Source of the DNA: UMGS1766 sp963597355
GTDB taxonomy: Bacteria; Bacillota; Clostridia; Oscillospirales; Oscillospiraceae
Reading direction: 5' to 3'
Assembly: GCA_963597355.1 (NCBI GenBank)
Contig: CAVBPR010000008.1
Location: forward strand, 1 to 22,902
DNA: 22,902 nt
Positions 1 to 6,042 of this stretch are shown one piece after another. Position 1 is the first letter of the stretch. Every line of letters begins with the position of its first letter. The position numbers and the translations under genes are program-made. Below the pieces are notes generated by a model. The model saw nothing but the letters and a program-made list of their open reading frames with translations, was not told the origin of the DNA and did no database searches.

Positions 1-19
1 CAAAACTGTCAAGCTGTGA
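1..19 (+). CDS. C-terminal tail of an unidentified gene (partial)
   Basis: Bases 2-19 read in frame as KTVKL followed by TGA. A hairpin and T-run that look like a terminator follow within 20 bases, which is the only support for a gene ending here. The visible peptide is too short to identify. It may belong to the mobile element whose remains occupy the first 780 bases. Confidence 0.2.
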
Positions 20-37
20 AATTTAAGCCAGTTCGCC

Positions 38-76
38 AAAGCCTGCCTTCCCAATTGAGGGCGGGGGGCGCTTTTT
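38..76 (+). terminator. Probable rho-independent terminator
   Basis: An imperfect GC-rich hairpin, with AAAGC at 38-42 pairing GCTTT at 70-74 and C-rich and G-rich arms inside, ends in TTTTT. It would terminate whatever gene stops at base 19. Confidence 0.4.
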
Positions 77-110
77 CTATATGTGTGAGTGACAACGGCG
101 CTTGTCTTCT

Positions 111-134
111 TTTTGTGCCTGGTTTTGTGCCTGG
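111..134. repeat. Perfect tandem 12-bp repeat, two copies
   Basis: TTTTGTGCCTGG occurs twice back to back (111-122 and 123-134), outside any gene and next to the terminator of the ribbon-helix-helix gene. Short direct repeats near the edge of an integrative element are often integrase arm-binding sites, but no integrase gene is visible on this side. Confidence 0.6.
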
Positions 135-162
135 TATGCCGGACTCTATACAGGCATGGGAA

Positions 163-200
163 AAGCCCCTTCATAGCGTATAGGGCTATATAAGGGGCTT
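163..200 (-). terminator. Terminator of the ribbon-helix-helix gene
   Basis: AAGCCCCTT at 163-171 pairs with AAGGGGCTT at 192-200, and ATAGC at 173-177 pairs with GCTAT at 185-189. The hairpin lies just downstream of the minus-strand gene ending at 214. Its outer A/T pairs supply a U-rich tail on the minus strand. Confidence 0.6.
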
Positions 201-213
201 ATATATAGGTTAT

Positions 214-411
214 TCATTTATCGGTGTCGTTGTCTCTTGCTATCGTCTCATTTATGGCGCGGTTGATAAAGGCGTTTACGCTCTCCCCGTGCTCCTCTGC
301 ATGGGCTTTAATTTGCTCCTTGCGTCCCTTCGGCATAGTGACATTTATCCGGTCATACATCTTTTTCACATAGCGATTTACCGCCGCCTGCTCCGCTTTA
401 GTCGCTGGCAT
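214..411 (-). CDS. Ribbon-helix-helix (Arc/MetJ-type) DNA-binding protein
   Basis: A small basic protein of 65 aa. After a short leader it shows the ribbon-helix-helix pattern: a beta strand (YDRINVTMPKG, about residues 18-28), helix 1 (KEQIKAHAEEHG) and helix 2 (SVNAFINRAINETIARD). Such proteins bind DNA as dimers and commonly autorepress or serve as antitoxins in Clostridia plasmids and integrative elements. An ATG at 420 is in frame, but AAGGG lies only one base before it. The ATG at 411 gives about ten bases of spacing and is preferred. The gene diverges from the truncated gene at 660 across a control region holding a perfect inverted repeat, which is the natural candidate for its operator. 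No toxin gene is visible next to it. Confidence 0.75.
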   Translation of the reverse strand: MPATKAEQAAVNRYVKKMYDRINVTMPKGRKEQIKAHAEEHGESVNAFINRAINETIARDNDTDK

Positions 412-452
412 ACAAAACATTCCCTTCTATATGTGAGGACATACGCCCTCCC

Positions 453-572
453 AGTATAGCTATATTATAGGCATTTTGTCTATTGATGTAAATAGGTGAT
501 ATGTATAAAAATATTGGTGTAAATATGTGCAATACATCAATAGACATATTTGCCCCAATATGCTATTATAAT
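453..572. promoter_or_regulatory. Divergent promoter pair sharing a 14-bp inverted repeat
   Basis: TGTCTATTGATGTA at 477-490 is the exact reverse complement of bases 533-546. The outer six bases of each arm form a TAGACA -35 box. Rightward, TAGACA (541-546) is followed after 17 bp by TATTAT (564-569) with an extended TG. Leftward, TAGACA (482-477) is followed after 18 bp by TATACT (458-453). A protein bound to both arms would cover both -35 boxes. The ribbon-helix-helix protein encoded to the left is the likely binder (inference). Confidence 0.6.
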
Positions 573-659
573 CATGCAAGGAGGGAACGGGACACCGCCC
601 CGACTGAGTACAGACAAGCACGAAAAAAGCAAGTACAAAACGAAAAAGGAGTTTTTATT

Positions 660-782
660 ATGGCAAGCTATAACTATTATGAAGAAGTCCGCAACGACGT
701 TATGAACGCTATTAGCGACTATGATTTGAGCGAGTATAAGGGCGATAGAGACGGTTTCGAAAGTGCATTTTCTCGGCACTGA
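660..782 (+). pseudogene. Truncated small mobile-element protein gene (N-terminal 40 aa)
   Basis: The ATG at 660 follows a good ribosome site (AAAAAGGAG, about 644-652). It encodes MASYNYYEEV and an acidic helix, then SAFSRH and stop. From memory this start resembles small acidic proteins of Clostridia conjugative elements that continue well beyond this point; here the resemblance ends near residue 36, as if a deletion or insertion junction had cut the gene. In-frame codons extend upstream to 501, but the Shine-Dalgarno sequence favours 660. It is the only gene transcribed rightward from the divergent promoter. An intact 40-aa peptide cannot be excluded. Confidence 0.5.
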
Positions 783-847
783 GTTTATTAGAAATTAGAA
801 TAAAAATTGACGACCCGGTCTTTTGTTAATTATATTGTCAAAAGTAG

Positions 848-876
848 TTGACGCACCGGCTCCTATGTGTTATCTT
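848..876 (+). promoter_or_regulatory. Sigma-A promoter of the putative non-coding RNA
   Basis: TTGACG (848-853), a 17-bp spacer and TATCTT (871-876) form a good housekeeping promoter. No open reading frame with a ribosome site follows before the terminator at 1135, so the product is taken to be an RNA. Confidence 0.7.
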
Positions 877-882
877 ATAGTC

Positions 883-1176
883 ACAGAAAGGAATGAGGCC
901 AATGTATTAAGCAGGTCGATCCTTTTCAACACAACGAGCCAAGTCAGCGAACCGAACAGTGAGCAGCAGAAATAAGTTGCACATATTGTTAACAAAGACA
1001 GTCACGAAGGAATCCGCTACTAGGTTTAGATGCATTTGAGCCAAAGCTGAATTCGCTGGCGACAGGTTCATCACAGTTGTGAATCGAATGAAAGAGAGGT
1101 AAACAATTGATGGTAGAGCCCAATGAACAGAAGTAATCCCCCATCCGTGAGGTTAGACGGATGGGGGATTTTCTTT
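883..1176 (+). ncRNA. Candidate structured non-coding RNA, about 290 nt (possibly raiA-motif-like)
   Basis: The unit has its own promoter, a 14-bp perfect terminator hairpin and no convincing coding frame. Its 5' end folds well: 886-892 pairs with 920-927 (one bulged T), then a GA-containing internal loop, then GGCC (897-900) pairs with GGTC (914-917) around a 13-nt loop. Further hairpins include GCCA..GC (1040-1047) with GC..TGGC (1055-1060) and TTCA.C with GTGAA near 1068-1084. The primary sequence is not RNase P, tmRNA or SRP RNA. Length and general look recall the raiA motif RNA of Clostridia, but that is recollection, not a search. The adjacent gene is not raiA. Confidence 0.6.
1135..1176 (+). 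terminator. Strong rho-independent terminator of the ncRNA
   Basis: AATCCCCCATCCGT (1135-1148) pairs perfectly with 1157-1170 around an 8-nt loop and is followed by TTCTTTGCTTT. The T-rich tail is on the plus strand, so it serves the RNA rather than the convergent gene ending at 1244. Confidence 0.9.
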
Positions 1177-1243
1177 GCTTTACGATCAATTGCACGGCCG
1201 CATGGCACCAATTTAAGATGCCATGCGGCATGAATCAGACGCT

Positions 1244-2152
1244 TTATGCGTTCTCTCCTTTGCCTGTAATAATCCAGGGTGCCGGCTGCGTGTCGAAGGT
1301 ATTTTTCGCACTCAGCTTTGCTACTGTAACCTGGATTACCTCTATATCCGTCACGCCCAGCCGCTTGCACAGCTCCGGCATACCAGCAGCAACGGAAAAG
1401 TCCAGCGTATAAATTACAAATTCCATTGCAGGATTCAATTTGAGCAGGCATTGCATTTCCTGCTCCATGCTGGCGGATGCCACCAGCATGGTCACATCCG
1501 GTACAGGAAGGCCTTCCATGGTCTGCTCATCAACGTGATCAATAATGGTAATATTGTTCAGACCGAACTGATTGACGTTATCCTCCAATGTGCGGCGGTC
1601 TCTTTGATTATATTCCACCGCGATTACAGTGCCCTCAGCTGCAACGATTGCCGCTTCCACTGCGATGCTCTCGCCGGAAATAACGCACAGGTTTTTCTGG
1701 GGCGAAACCTGCATCTTGCTTAACAGCACCGCGCGAATTTCAGAGCCGACATAGCGAACAGATCCCGGGGTGAACGCCTGATTGTCCATGCCAAACTTGA
1801 TTGTGCTGCGGGCATTGTCGTTTAGAATCAACATGCCGGCAGAGGCGTTGATTCCACGATTGATCATGTCATATACTTTATTCTGTCGAATCGGCCCGGT
1901 CGGCTCGCTTCCGTCGTTGTAAATAACCGTGCACTCACCCAGTCCGGCATTGAACATGCGGTAGAAAATATCGGGGTGGCCTGCCTCTGTAAACACCAAA
2001 ACAGAGCGATTGGACTCCACTGTAGGGATCAGGTTCTTATTTTTGCGCGTTATGTCGAGAATTTTGACGCGCTCCAAATCTACCTCAGTGTGATCAGAGA
2101 AATATTGCAGCCATGCCAAAATGTGTGCATTGGTAAACAGGTTTTGTTCCAT
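1244..2152 (-). CDS. Shortened CbiE/CbiT-like protein with altered SAM site
   Basis: Residues 20-112 resemble the C-terminal half of CbiE, including HPDIFYRMFNAGLGE where CbiE has a TPAAIARLLLEAGLGD-like segment. Residues 119-297 follow CbiT (precorrin-6Y C15-methyltransferase, decarboxylating) through SEIRAVLLSKMQVSP, the following Rossmann strands and a DIEVIQVTVAKL-like end. Two things are odd. The N-terminal half of CbiE, with its glycine-rich start, is absent. The CbiT SAM motif I, normally like DIGAGSGSV, reads CVISGESIAV, losing its glycines. Corrin methylation is therefore doubtful and a new ligand or a regulatory role is possible. No other cobalamin gene is nearby. The start at 2152 (MEQNLF) has an AGGAAG ribosome site; the in-frame ATG at 2185 does not. 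A TATAAT lies at 2189-2184. Confidence 0.75.
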   Translation of the reverse strand: MEQNLFTNAHILAWLQYFSDHTEVDLERVKILDITRKNKNLIPTVESNRSVLVFTEAGHPDIFYRMFNAGLGECTVIYNDGSEPTGPIRQNKVYDMINRGINASAGMLILNDNARSTIKFGMDNQAFTPGSVRYVGSEIRAVLLSKMQVSPQKNLCVISGESIAVEAAIVAAEGTVIAVEYNQRDRRTLEDNVNQFGLNNITIIDHVDEQTMEGLPVPDVTMLVASASMEQEMQCLLKLNPAMEFVIYTLDFSVAAGMPELCKRLGVTDIEVIQVTVAKLSAKNTFDTQPAPWIITGKGENA

Positions 2153-2285
2153 GAAAAGACTTCCTTTCCTTTTGGATGGGCACATTATATCATATCCGAC
2201 ATAAAAAAACAGCTCCTTCTCTTAATATTTTACTTTTGTAAACAACGGCTTTTTCTCCCGGAACGAAACGAATAGCAAAAAAGTA

Positions 2286-2315
2286 TTGACAAACGTTCAT
2301 CAAACCGTTTATAAT
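2286..2315 (+). promoter_or_regulatory. Promoter of tRNA-Leu
   Basis: TTGACA (2286-2291) and TATAAT (2310-2315) are both perfect consensus, 18 bp apart, ending 15 bp before the tRNA. Confidence 0.85.
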
Positions 2316-2329
2316 AACAAAGCTGATTT

Positions 2330-2416
2330 GCGGATGTGCTGGAATTGGTAGACTGGCAAGCTTGAGGTGCTTGTGCGTGAATGCGCGTACGGGTTCGACT
2401 CCCGTCATCCGCACCA
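2330..2416 (+). tRNA. tRNA-Leu (anticodon GAG)
   Basis: Class II tRNA of 87 nt. Acceptor arms GCGGATG and CATCCGC pair, the anticodon stem CAAGC/GCTTG encloses loop TTGAGGT (anticodon GAG), a long variable arm (TGCGTGAATGCGCG) follows, then the T-loop TTCGACT and an encoded 3' CCA. Confidence 0.97.
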
Positions 2417-2418
2417 GT

Positions 2419-2462
2419 CAAAGCAATTCGGTTTCATTTGAATCGAATTGCTTTGTTTTTCT
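2419..2462 (+). terminator. Terminator of tRNA-Leu
   Basis: CAAAGCAATTCG (2419-2430) pairs with CGAATTGCTTTG (2444-2455), followed by a T-rich run. Confidence 0.9.
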
Positions 2463-2478
2463 TTTTTGCAAAAAATAG

Positions 2479-2507
2479 TTGACATTCAAATTATAATTGA
2501 TTATAAT
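2479..2507 (+). promoter_or_regulatory. Promoter of tRNA-Ala
   Basis: TTGACA (2479-2484), 17-bp spacer, TATAAT (2502-2507): a perfect consensus promoter 34 bp before the tRNA. Confidence 0.88.
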
Positions 2508-2541
2508 ACAGCTTGTTCGTCACATGACTGACGAAACAGAT

Positions 2542-2618
<77 letters not shown>

Positions 2619-2632
2619 AAGCTCGAGAGAGT

Positions 2633-2675
2633 GAAGAAAAACCTTGAAATCATCTGATTTCAAGGTTTTTTCTTC
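2633..2675 (+). terminator. Element-supplied terminator behind tRNA-Ala
   Basis: Bases 2633-2651 pair with 2656-2675 (19 pairs, one bulged T, 4-nt loop) with a T-run inside the right arm. It lies inside the element and replaces the original tRNA-Ala terminator, which integration pushed to 7425-7471. It also insulates the integrase gene from tRNA transcription. Confidence 0.85.
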
Positions 2676-2763
2676 TCCAAAAGTAGAAAATCGGGGGATT
2701 TACGAAAACCGTCTGTGCGCTTGATTTTTGATGGAAATTTTGAAAATCAAGAGGTCAGGTATC

Positions 2764-3705
2764 ATGAAGAAAATCAGGATGAATTGCACCGCCACACTGG
2801 ACGAAACCTTTGCGGATTTCCTCCTTTCCCGCAGAGCAAAGGGGCTGGCGGAAAAGACGCTGGAAAGCTATTCCTCCCAATGGAAAGCCGTGGCGCGGCA
2901 CTTGGATACGGGAATGGACATAGCCGCACTCCAAAAGGCAGATTTGGACACCATGATTGTTTCCATGCGGGACGCGGGACTTTCTCCCAACAGTATCAAC
3001 AGCTACACGCGCGTTCTGAAATCCTTTTTCTCTTGGTGCAATGAGCAGGGGCTGACCCGTCTGAATATCCCCCTCTACAAAGCCGAGGAAACCGTAAAGG
3101 AAACCTATTCGGACGCGGAGCTGACCGCGCTTCTGAAAAAGCCCGACATTCGCAAGACAACCTTTGCGGAATATCGGGACTGGGTGATTATCAGCTTTCT
3201 TTTGAACTGCGGGAGCCGCGCCGCGACGGTCAGGGCGATACAAATTCGGGACGTGGATTTAGATGGCGGCGTTGTGTTCTACCGCCACACGAAGAACAGA
3301 AAGGCGCAGGTCATACCTCTTTGCAGCCCCATGATTGCCATTCTGCGGGAGTATGGGCGTTACCGTGGCGGAAAGCCTACGGATTATCTCTTTTGCACGG
3401 AAACGGGAACACAGCTCACGGAGAACGGCTTGCGGCAGTCTATCGCAAGGTACAACACGCGGCGCGGGGTGCAAAAGACTTCTATTCACCTGTTCCGCCA
3501 CACATTCGCGCGGAAATATCTGATTGACTGCGGCGGGGACGCGTTCACGCTCCAAAAGCTATTGGGACATTCCACCCTTGCTATGACGAAGCACTATTGC
3601 GCGATTTACGACGCGGATTTGACAAAGAACTACGATAACTTTTCCCCGCTGGCGCAAATGAAAGCGAGCGGCGCGAAAATCAAAATGTCCGCCAAAGGCC
3701 GCTGA
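2764..3705 (+). CDS. int: Tyrosine recombinase (integrase)
   Basis: A 313-aa site-specific recombinase that would integrate and excise the element at tRNA-Ala. Residues 10-95 form the SAM-like core-binding domain (FADFLLSRRAKGLAEKTLESY). The catalytic domain follows, with R152 in NCGSRAATVRAIQIRDVDL, a lysine in the HTKNRKAQVIPL hairpin (K177 or K180), H242 and R245 in HLFRHTF, H269 in LLGHSTLAMT and the nucleophile Y278 in HYCAIY. All catalytic positions are present and length is normal. There is no separate arm-binding domain at the N-terminus, as in XerC/D-size enzymes. The start at 2764 (MKKIRMN) follows GAGGTCAGG; an in-frame ATG at 2728 has no ribosome site. It lies 146 bp inside attL, pointing into the element. 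Confidence 0.92.
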   Translation: MKKIRMNCTATLDETFADFLLSRRAKGLAEKTLESYSSQWKAVARHLDTGMDIAALQKADLDTMIVSMRDAGLSPNSINSYTRVLKSFFSWCNEQGLTRLNIPLYKAEETVKETYSDAELTALLKKPDIRKTTFAEYRDWVIISFLLNCGSRAATVRAIQIRDVDLDGGVVFYRHTKNRKAQVIPLCSPMIAILREYGRYRGGKPTDYLFCTETGTQLTENGLRQSIARYNTRRGVQKTSIHLFRHTFARKYLIDCGGDAFTLQKLLGHSTLAMTKHYCAIYDADLTKNYDNFSPLAQMKASGAKIKMSAKGR

Positions 3706-3762
3706 CGGCCTTACACGGGGCGCGTGGATGGCGGCGGTATTTATCTGTCAGACAACAAAAAC

Positions 3763-3790
3763 GGAGCGGGAAGTGCAAACCTCCCGCTCC
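3763..3790 (-). terminator. Terminator of the minus-strand winged-helix operon
   Basis: GGAGCGGGA (3763-3771) pairs with TCCCGCTCC (3782-3790). On the minus strand it is followed by GTTTTTG, just downstream of the gene ending at 3803. Confidence 0.8.
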
Positions 3791-3802
3791 TACTGCATTT
3801 TA

Positions 3803-3988
3803 TCAGAAAACAAATGGCTTATCCTTTATCGCTCCATAAGCAAAAGGATTGACCCCCAATTCACTACGGAGGAAATACACCAATTCTTCCGCCGCAATGA
3901 GAATATCGTCATATTCCTCTTTCTTTTGGTCAGCTCTTATCTGCGTATAGACTGCGTTCAGACTGTCCAGCATTTCCGAAACTGTCAT
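3803..3988 (-). CDS. Small hypothetical element protein
   Basis: A 61-aa acidic, mostly helical protein (MTVSEMLDSLNAVYTQIRAD...). Its ATG overlaps the TAA of the winged-helix gene by one base (TAATG), so the two are translationally coupled, and a terminator follows directly. No domain is recognised. A partner or modulator role for the winged-helix protein is an inference from coupling alone. Confidence 0.6.
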   Translation of the reverse strand: MTVSEMLDSLNAVYTQIRADQKKEEYDDILIAAEELVYFLRSELGVNPFAYGAIKDKPFVF

Positions 3989-4497
3989 TAAAATTCAAAC
4001 CTTCTTTCCAACGGCGCGGGAGAAACTTGTTTCTCCCCGCCGAAACTATTTATCTTATCTGTAATATTTATATTTATTTCTCTGTCCTCTGCCGTTCCGT
4101 TATTTACGGCTTGCGGCGCTGCAAAAGCGTCTGACGTAAAGTCATAGCCGCTGGCCGTATCGTCTTTCTCTGTATGCGTGGCGCGTTGTGGTGTTTCATA
4201 GAAATCATAGGTGTTGCTGTCCCCGCGCTGGACAAGATAGCCTCTGTCTATCAGTTTGGTGAATTGGTCGCGGTATGTAGATTGCGGCATTCCCACCGCC
4301 TGCCGTATGGCAGCGGGCGAGAGCGCAAGCAGATAGCCGTTGGCATTGGACGCAAAGTATAAGTAAAGCATGAGCGCGTGTGCGCCGAGGTCACGCGCAG
4401 CAGCTTGCCAATGACTGTTTTTGATACCGAGGAAGTCAGACGCGGCGCGTTCTCTGTGTATGGCTATCAGCCGTTGATTTGGTACTGTGTTCGGCAT
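3988..4497 (-). CDS. Winged-helix DNA-binding protein, possible replication initiator-like
   Basis: 169 aa. Residues about 30-100 form a helix-turn-helix/winged-helix domain: ARDLGAHALMLYLYFASNANGY, then SPAAIRQAVGMPQSTYRDQF as the HTH and LIDRGYLVQRGDSNTYDFYE as the wing. The remaining 70 residues are polar and low in order. Proteins of this build occur in Clostridia plasmids and integrative elements as replication or regulatory factors; which applies here cannot be told from sequence. A strong ribosome site (AAGGAG with a further GGAG) precedes 4497. It is the middle of three minus-strand genes. The repeat-rich region at 4950-5170, upstream of this set, is a possible binding region. Confidence 0.65.
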   Translation of the reverse strand: MPNTVPNQRLIAIHRERAASDFLGIKNSHWQAAARDLGAHALMLYLYFASNANGYLLALSPAAIRQAVGMPQSTYRDQFTKLIDRGYLVQRGDSNTYDFYETPQRATHTEKDDTASGYDFTSDAFAAPQAVNNGTAEDREININITDKINSFGGEKQVSPAPLERRFEF

Positions 4498-4560
4498 TCT
4501 CCGTTTTCTCCTTCTCTATTGGAACGGCTGGGAGGGAACGCCCCTCCCGCCGATGATGTA

Positions 4561-4815
4561 TTATCTTCCGAGGCTTTCGATTTTCTCATTCAAGCCGTCG
4601 ATTGCGTCAAAAATCTCTGACACGTCCACCGTGGCGGAAATGTGGGAAAGAACGTCCTGCACGATTTCCTCTTTCATTTCCTCCATTTCCCGGCGGCGGT
4701 TTGCTTCATCAATGTTGCAGCTATTCAGATACATCATTCTAAGCGTTGCCTGCATTTCCTTTTCCATGCCGCTGATGAAATGGTCAAAGAGAATGTCCTT
4801 TTGGATATTCGCCAT
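4561..4815 (-). CDS. Small coiled-coil hypothetical protein of the element
   Basis: 84 aa, highly charged and helical (IDEANRRREMEEMKEEIVQDVL) with a C-terminal heptad-like segment (EIFDAIDGLNEKIESLG), suggesting an oligomerising coiled coil. An AAGGGGG ribosome site precedes the ATG at 4815. It is first in the minus-strand set, 63 bp before the winged-helix gene. No family is recognised. Confidence 0.6.
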   Translation of the reverse strand: MANIQKDILFDHFISGMEKEMQATLRMMYLNSCNIDEANRRREMEEMKEEIVQDVLSHISATVDVSEIFDAIDGLNEKIESLGR

Positions 4816-5167
4816 TTTTGCGCCCCCCTTCTTTACAAATCTATATTTGAAAGTACGGTTTTCTTAACTTTCTAAGTATATTATATCAAATTTTTTATAC
4901 TGTATCAAAGAAAGGGCGCTGAATGAAAGCGCTATGAAAAAAGGGGTGGCGGGTATATTTCGGGAAGTTGCGGCGCGTTTTCTCTTTTGGCGCTTCTGCG
5001 TGGGCAAGTCGGACACGAAAACGCGTTGATTTTCTCCGTTTCCGTTGTATTTCACTTGATTATTACGGGAAATCCGAGAAAAACGCGTTGAAATCACACA
5101 GCATACGCTGTTTTCACACGTTCACGTTATAATTTTCTGCATTTTTCAAGAAATTTCGGGAAAAACC
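4816..5167. other. Repeat-rich intergenic region between divergent operons
   Basis: About 350 bases without a gene. AAAACGCGTTGA occurs twice in the same orientation (5018-5029 and 5080-5091), with a shorter CGCGTTTTC near 4975-4983. TTCGGGAA occurs at about 4959 and 5154 with a relative TACGGGAA near 5064. A small hairpin ACAGC-ATAC-GCTGT lies at about 5098-5111. This could be an operator array, recombination arm sites or a small replication origin; sequence alone cannot decide. The promoter of the minus-strand set must lie at its left end; TATAAT-like sequence is present near 4880-4895. Confidence 0.45.
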
Positions 5168-5192
5168 TTGACAATATATATATATATATAAT
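5168..5192 (+). promoter_or_regulatory. Promoter with a (TA)8 spacer, possibly phase variable
   Basis: A perfect -35 box TTGACA (5168-5173) is followed directly by alternating AT/TA from 5174 to 5190, ending in TATAAT (5187-5192). The spacer is 13 bp, shorter than the 16-18 bp optimum. Gain of two TA units would give 17 bp. It heads the four-gene operon ending at the 6464 terminator. An inverted repeat (TGTGCAAA..CGCG..CGCG..TTTTGCACA, about 5197-5231) lies at the expected transcript start. Confidence 0.55.
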
Positions 5193-5253
5193 GGGTTGTG
5201 CAAACGGCGCGTGGCGCGTGTTTTGCACATTTTTTATTGTGGAGGAATGGATT

Positions 5254-5466
5254 ATGCGCGTTATTCTCGATACTGACAAGAAAACCATCACTGTGCCGTG
5301 GAATTATGCGGTAAAGCTGGAAGAGATCAATCGTATTATCAAGGACGGCGGCGGAGCCAAGCAGTACACATTCAAGACCTATCTGGAAGAATCTTGGAAA
5401 GCCTGCATGGATGACACGGACAAGCATTTGAAAGTCGCTGATAAGCCCGCTCACAAAGGAAAATAA
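5254..5466 (+). CDS. Small hypothetical protein, first gene of the element operon
   Basis: 70 aa, starting MRVILDTDKKTITVPWNYAV, with a short beta-hairpin-like N-terminus and a polar helical C-terminus. In-frame codons extend back to 5191, but GGAGG lies just before the ATG at 5254, which fixes the start. Its TAA overlaps the next ATG by one base. Similar small proteins are frequent in Clostridia mobile elements, without an assigned function as far as I know. It is the gene nearest the TA-repeat promoter. Confidence 0.65.
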   Translation: MRVILDTDKKTITVPWNYAVKLEEINRIIKDGGGAKQYTFKTYLEESWKACMDDTDKHLKVADKPAHKGK

Positions 5467-5651
5467 TGGGTGCGCCGAGAATCACCCCGGAGGAAATCAT
5501 TAAAATGCAGCGGTTATATCGGCAATTAGGTACTTATACCGCCGTAGCGAATGAAATCGGGCGCAGCCCGTCCTCCGTGTCAAAGTATGTTCAAATGAAA
5601 GGCGTTCCCGCAAATATCCGCATTGCGGTTGAAAATCTAACAAGAGAATAA
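5466..5651 (+). CDS. Small helix-turn-helix protein
   Basis: 61 aa. TPEEIIKMQRLYRQLGTYTAVANEIGRSPSSVSKYVQM is a typical helix-turn-helix of the resolvase-tail or homeodomain-like kind (residues 7-45), with a tail PANIRIAVENLTRE. Its start overlaps the preceding stop (TAATG), so translation is coupled. It probably binds DNA, either regulating the operon or assisting recombination; its HTH resembles the DNA-binding tail that some serine recombinases carry fused. Confidence 0.7.
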   Translation: MGAPRITPEEIIKMQRLYRQLGTYTAVANEIGRSPSSVSKYVQMKGVPANIRIAVENLTRE

Positions 5652-5664
5652 AAGGAGAATAACT

Positions 5665-6024
5665 ATGACCAATCAAGAAATCATGGCTGTTGTCAAGCCT
5701 GCTGTTTGCAATCAGCTCAAAGGCCCTGCGTCCGCACAGTTTCCTGTTGATTTGATTTCCATCGTTGGTGATGACACCCGAGGCTATCAAGTTTCCGGCT
5801 TTGTTGATTCCCAGAACAGTTATGGGGCAATGATTAGAAATGACTTTACTGCAACTGTGGCTGTCGAAAATGGTTTCCCCGTTGTCAAGTCCGCTACTGT
5901 TGCTGCAAAAGCAAATGTACAGAGAGCAAAGGAATTTGGCATCAATTACATTGCTATCAGTATCATTACTGCTATTGGTGGTGCAATTCTGTATTTCATC
6001 ATTTCCGCAATAGTGGGATTCTAA
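5665..6024 (+). CDS. Tail-anchored membrane protein of unknown function
   Basis: 119 aa. A soluble domain includes LKGPASAQFPVD and GYQVSGFVDSQNSYGAMIRND, a pattern seen in small Firmicutes and phage proteins that place a beta domain near a membrane. One C-terminal transmembrane helix (about 94-117, IAISIITAIGGAILYFII) suggests a tail anchor. The ribosome site is AAAGGAG. It lies 13 bp after the HTH gene and 18 bp before the zinc-ribbon gene, in one operon. It looks like passenger cargo rather than a mobility function; the role is unknown. Confidence 0.65.
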   Translation: MTNQEIMAVVKPAVCNQLKGPASAQFPVDLISIVGDDTRGYQVSGFVDSQNSYGAMIRNDFTATVAVENGFPVVKSATVAAKANVQRAKEFGINYIAISIITAIGGAILYFIISAIVGF

Positions 6025-6042
6025 TATTAGGAGGTAATCGAA

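Noticed and set aside
501..659. Upstream extension of the truncated 40-aa gene
   Set aside because: The extension covers the -35, -10 and inverted repeat, and a good ribosome site sits right before the ATG at 660.
883..1130. Cobalamin riboswitch in front of the CbiE/CbiT-like gene
   Set aside because: The RNA is on the opposite strand from that gene, ends in its own terminator, and I see no B12-box consensus.
2190..2421. Minus-strand open frames across tRNA-Leu
   Set aside because: They read through the tRNA and its promoter; such frames are a well-known false call over tRNA genes.
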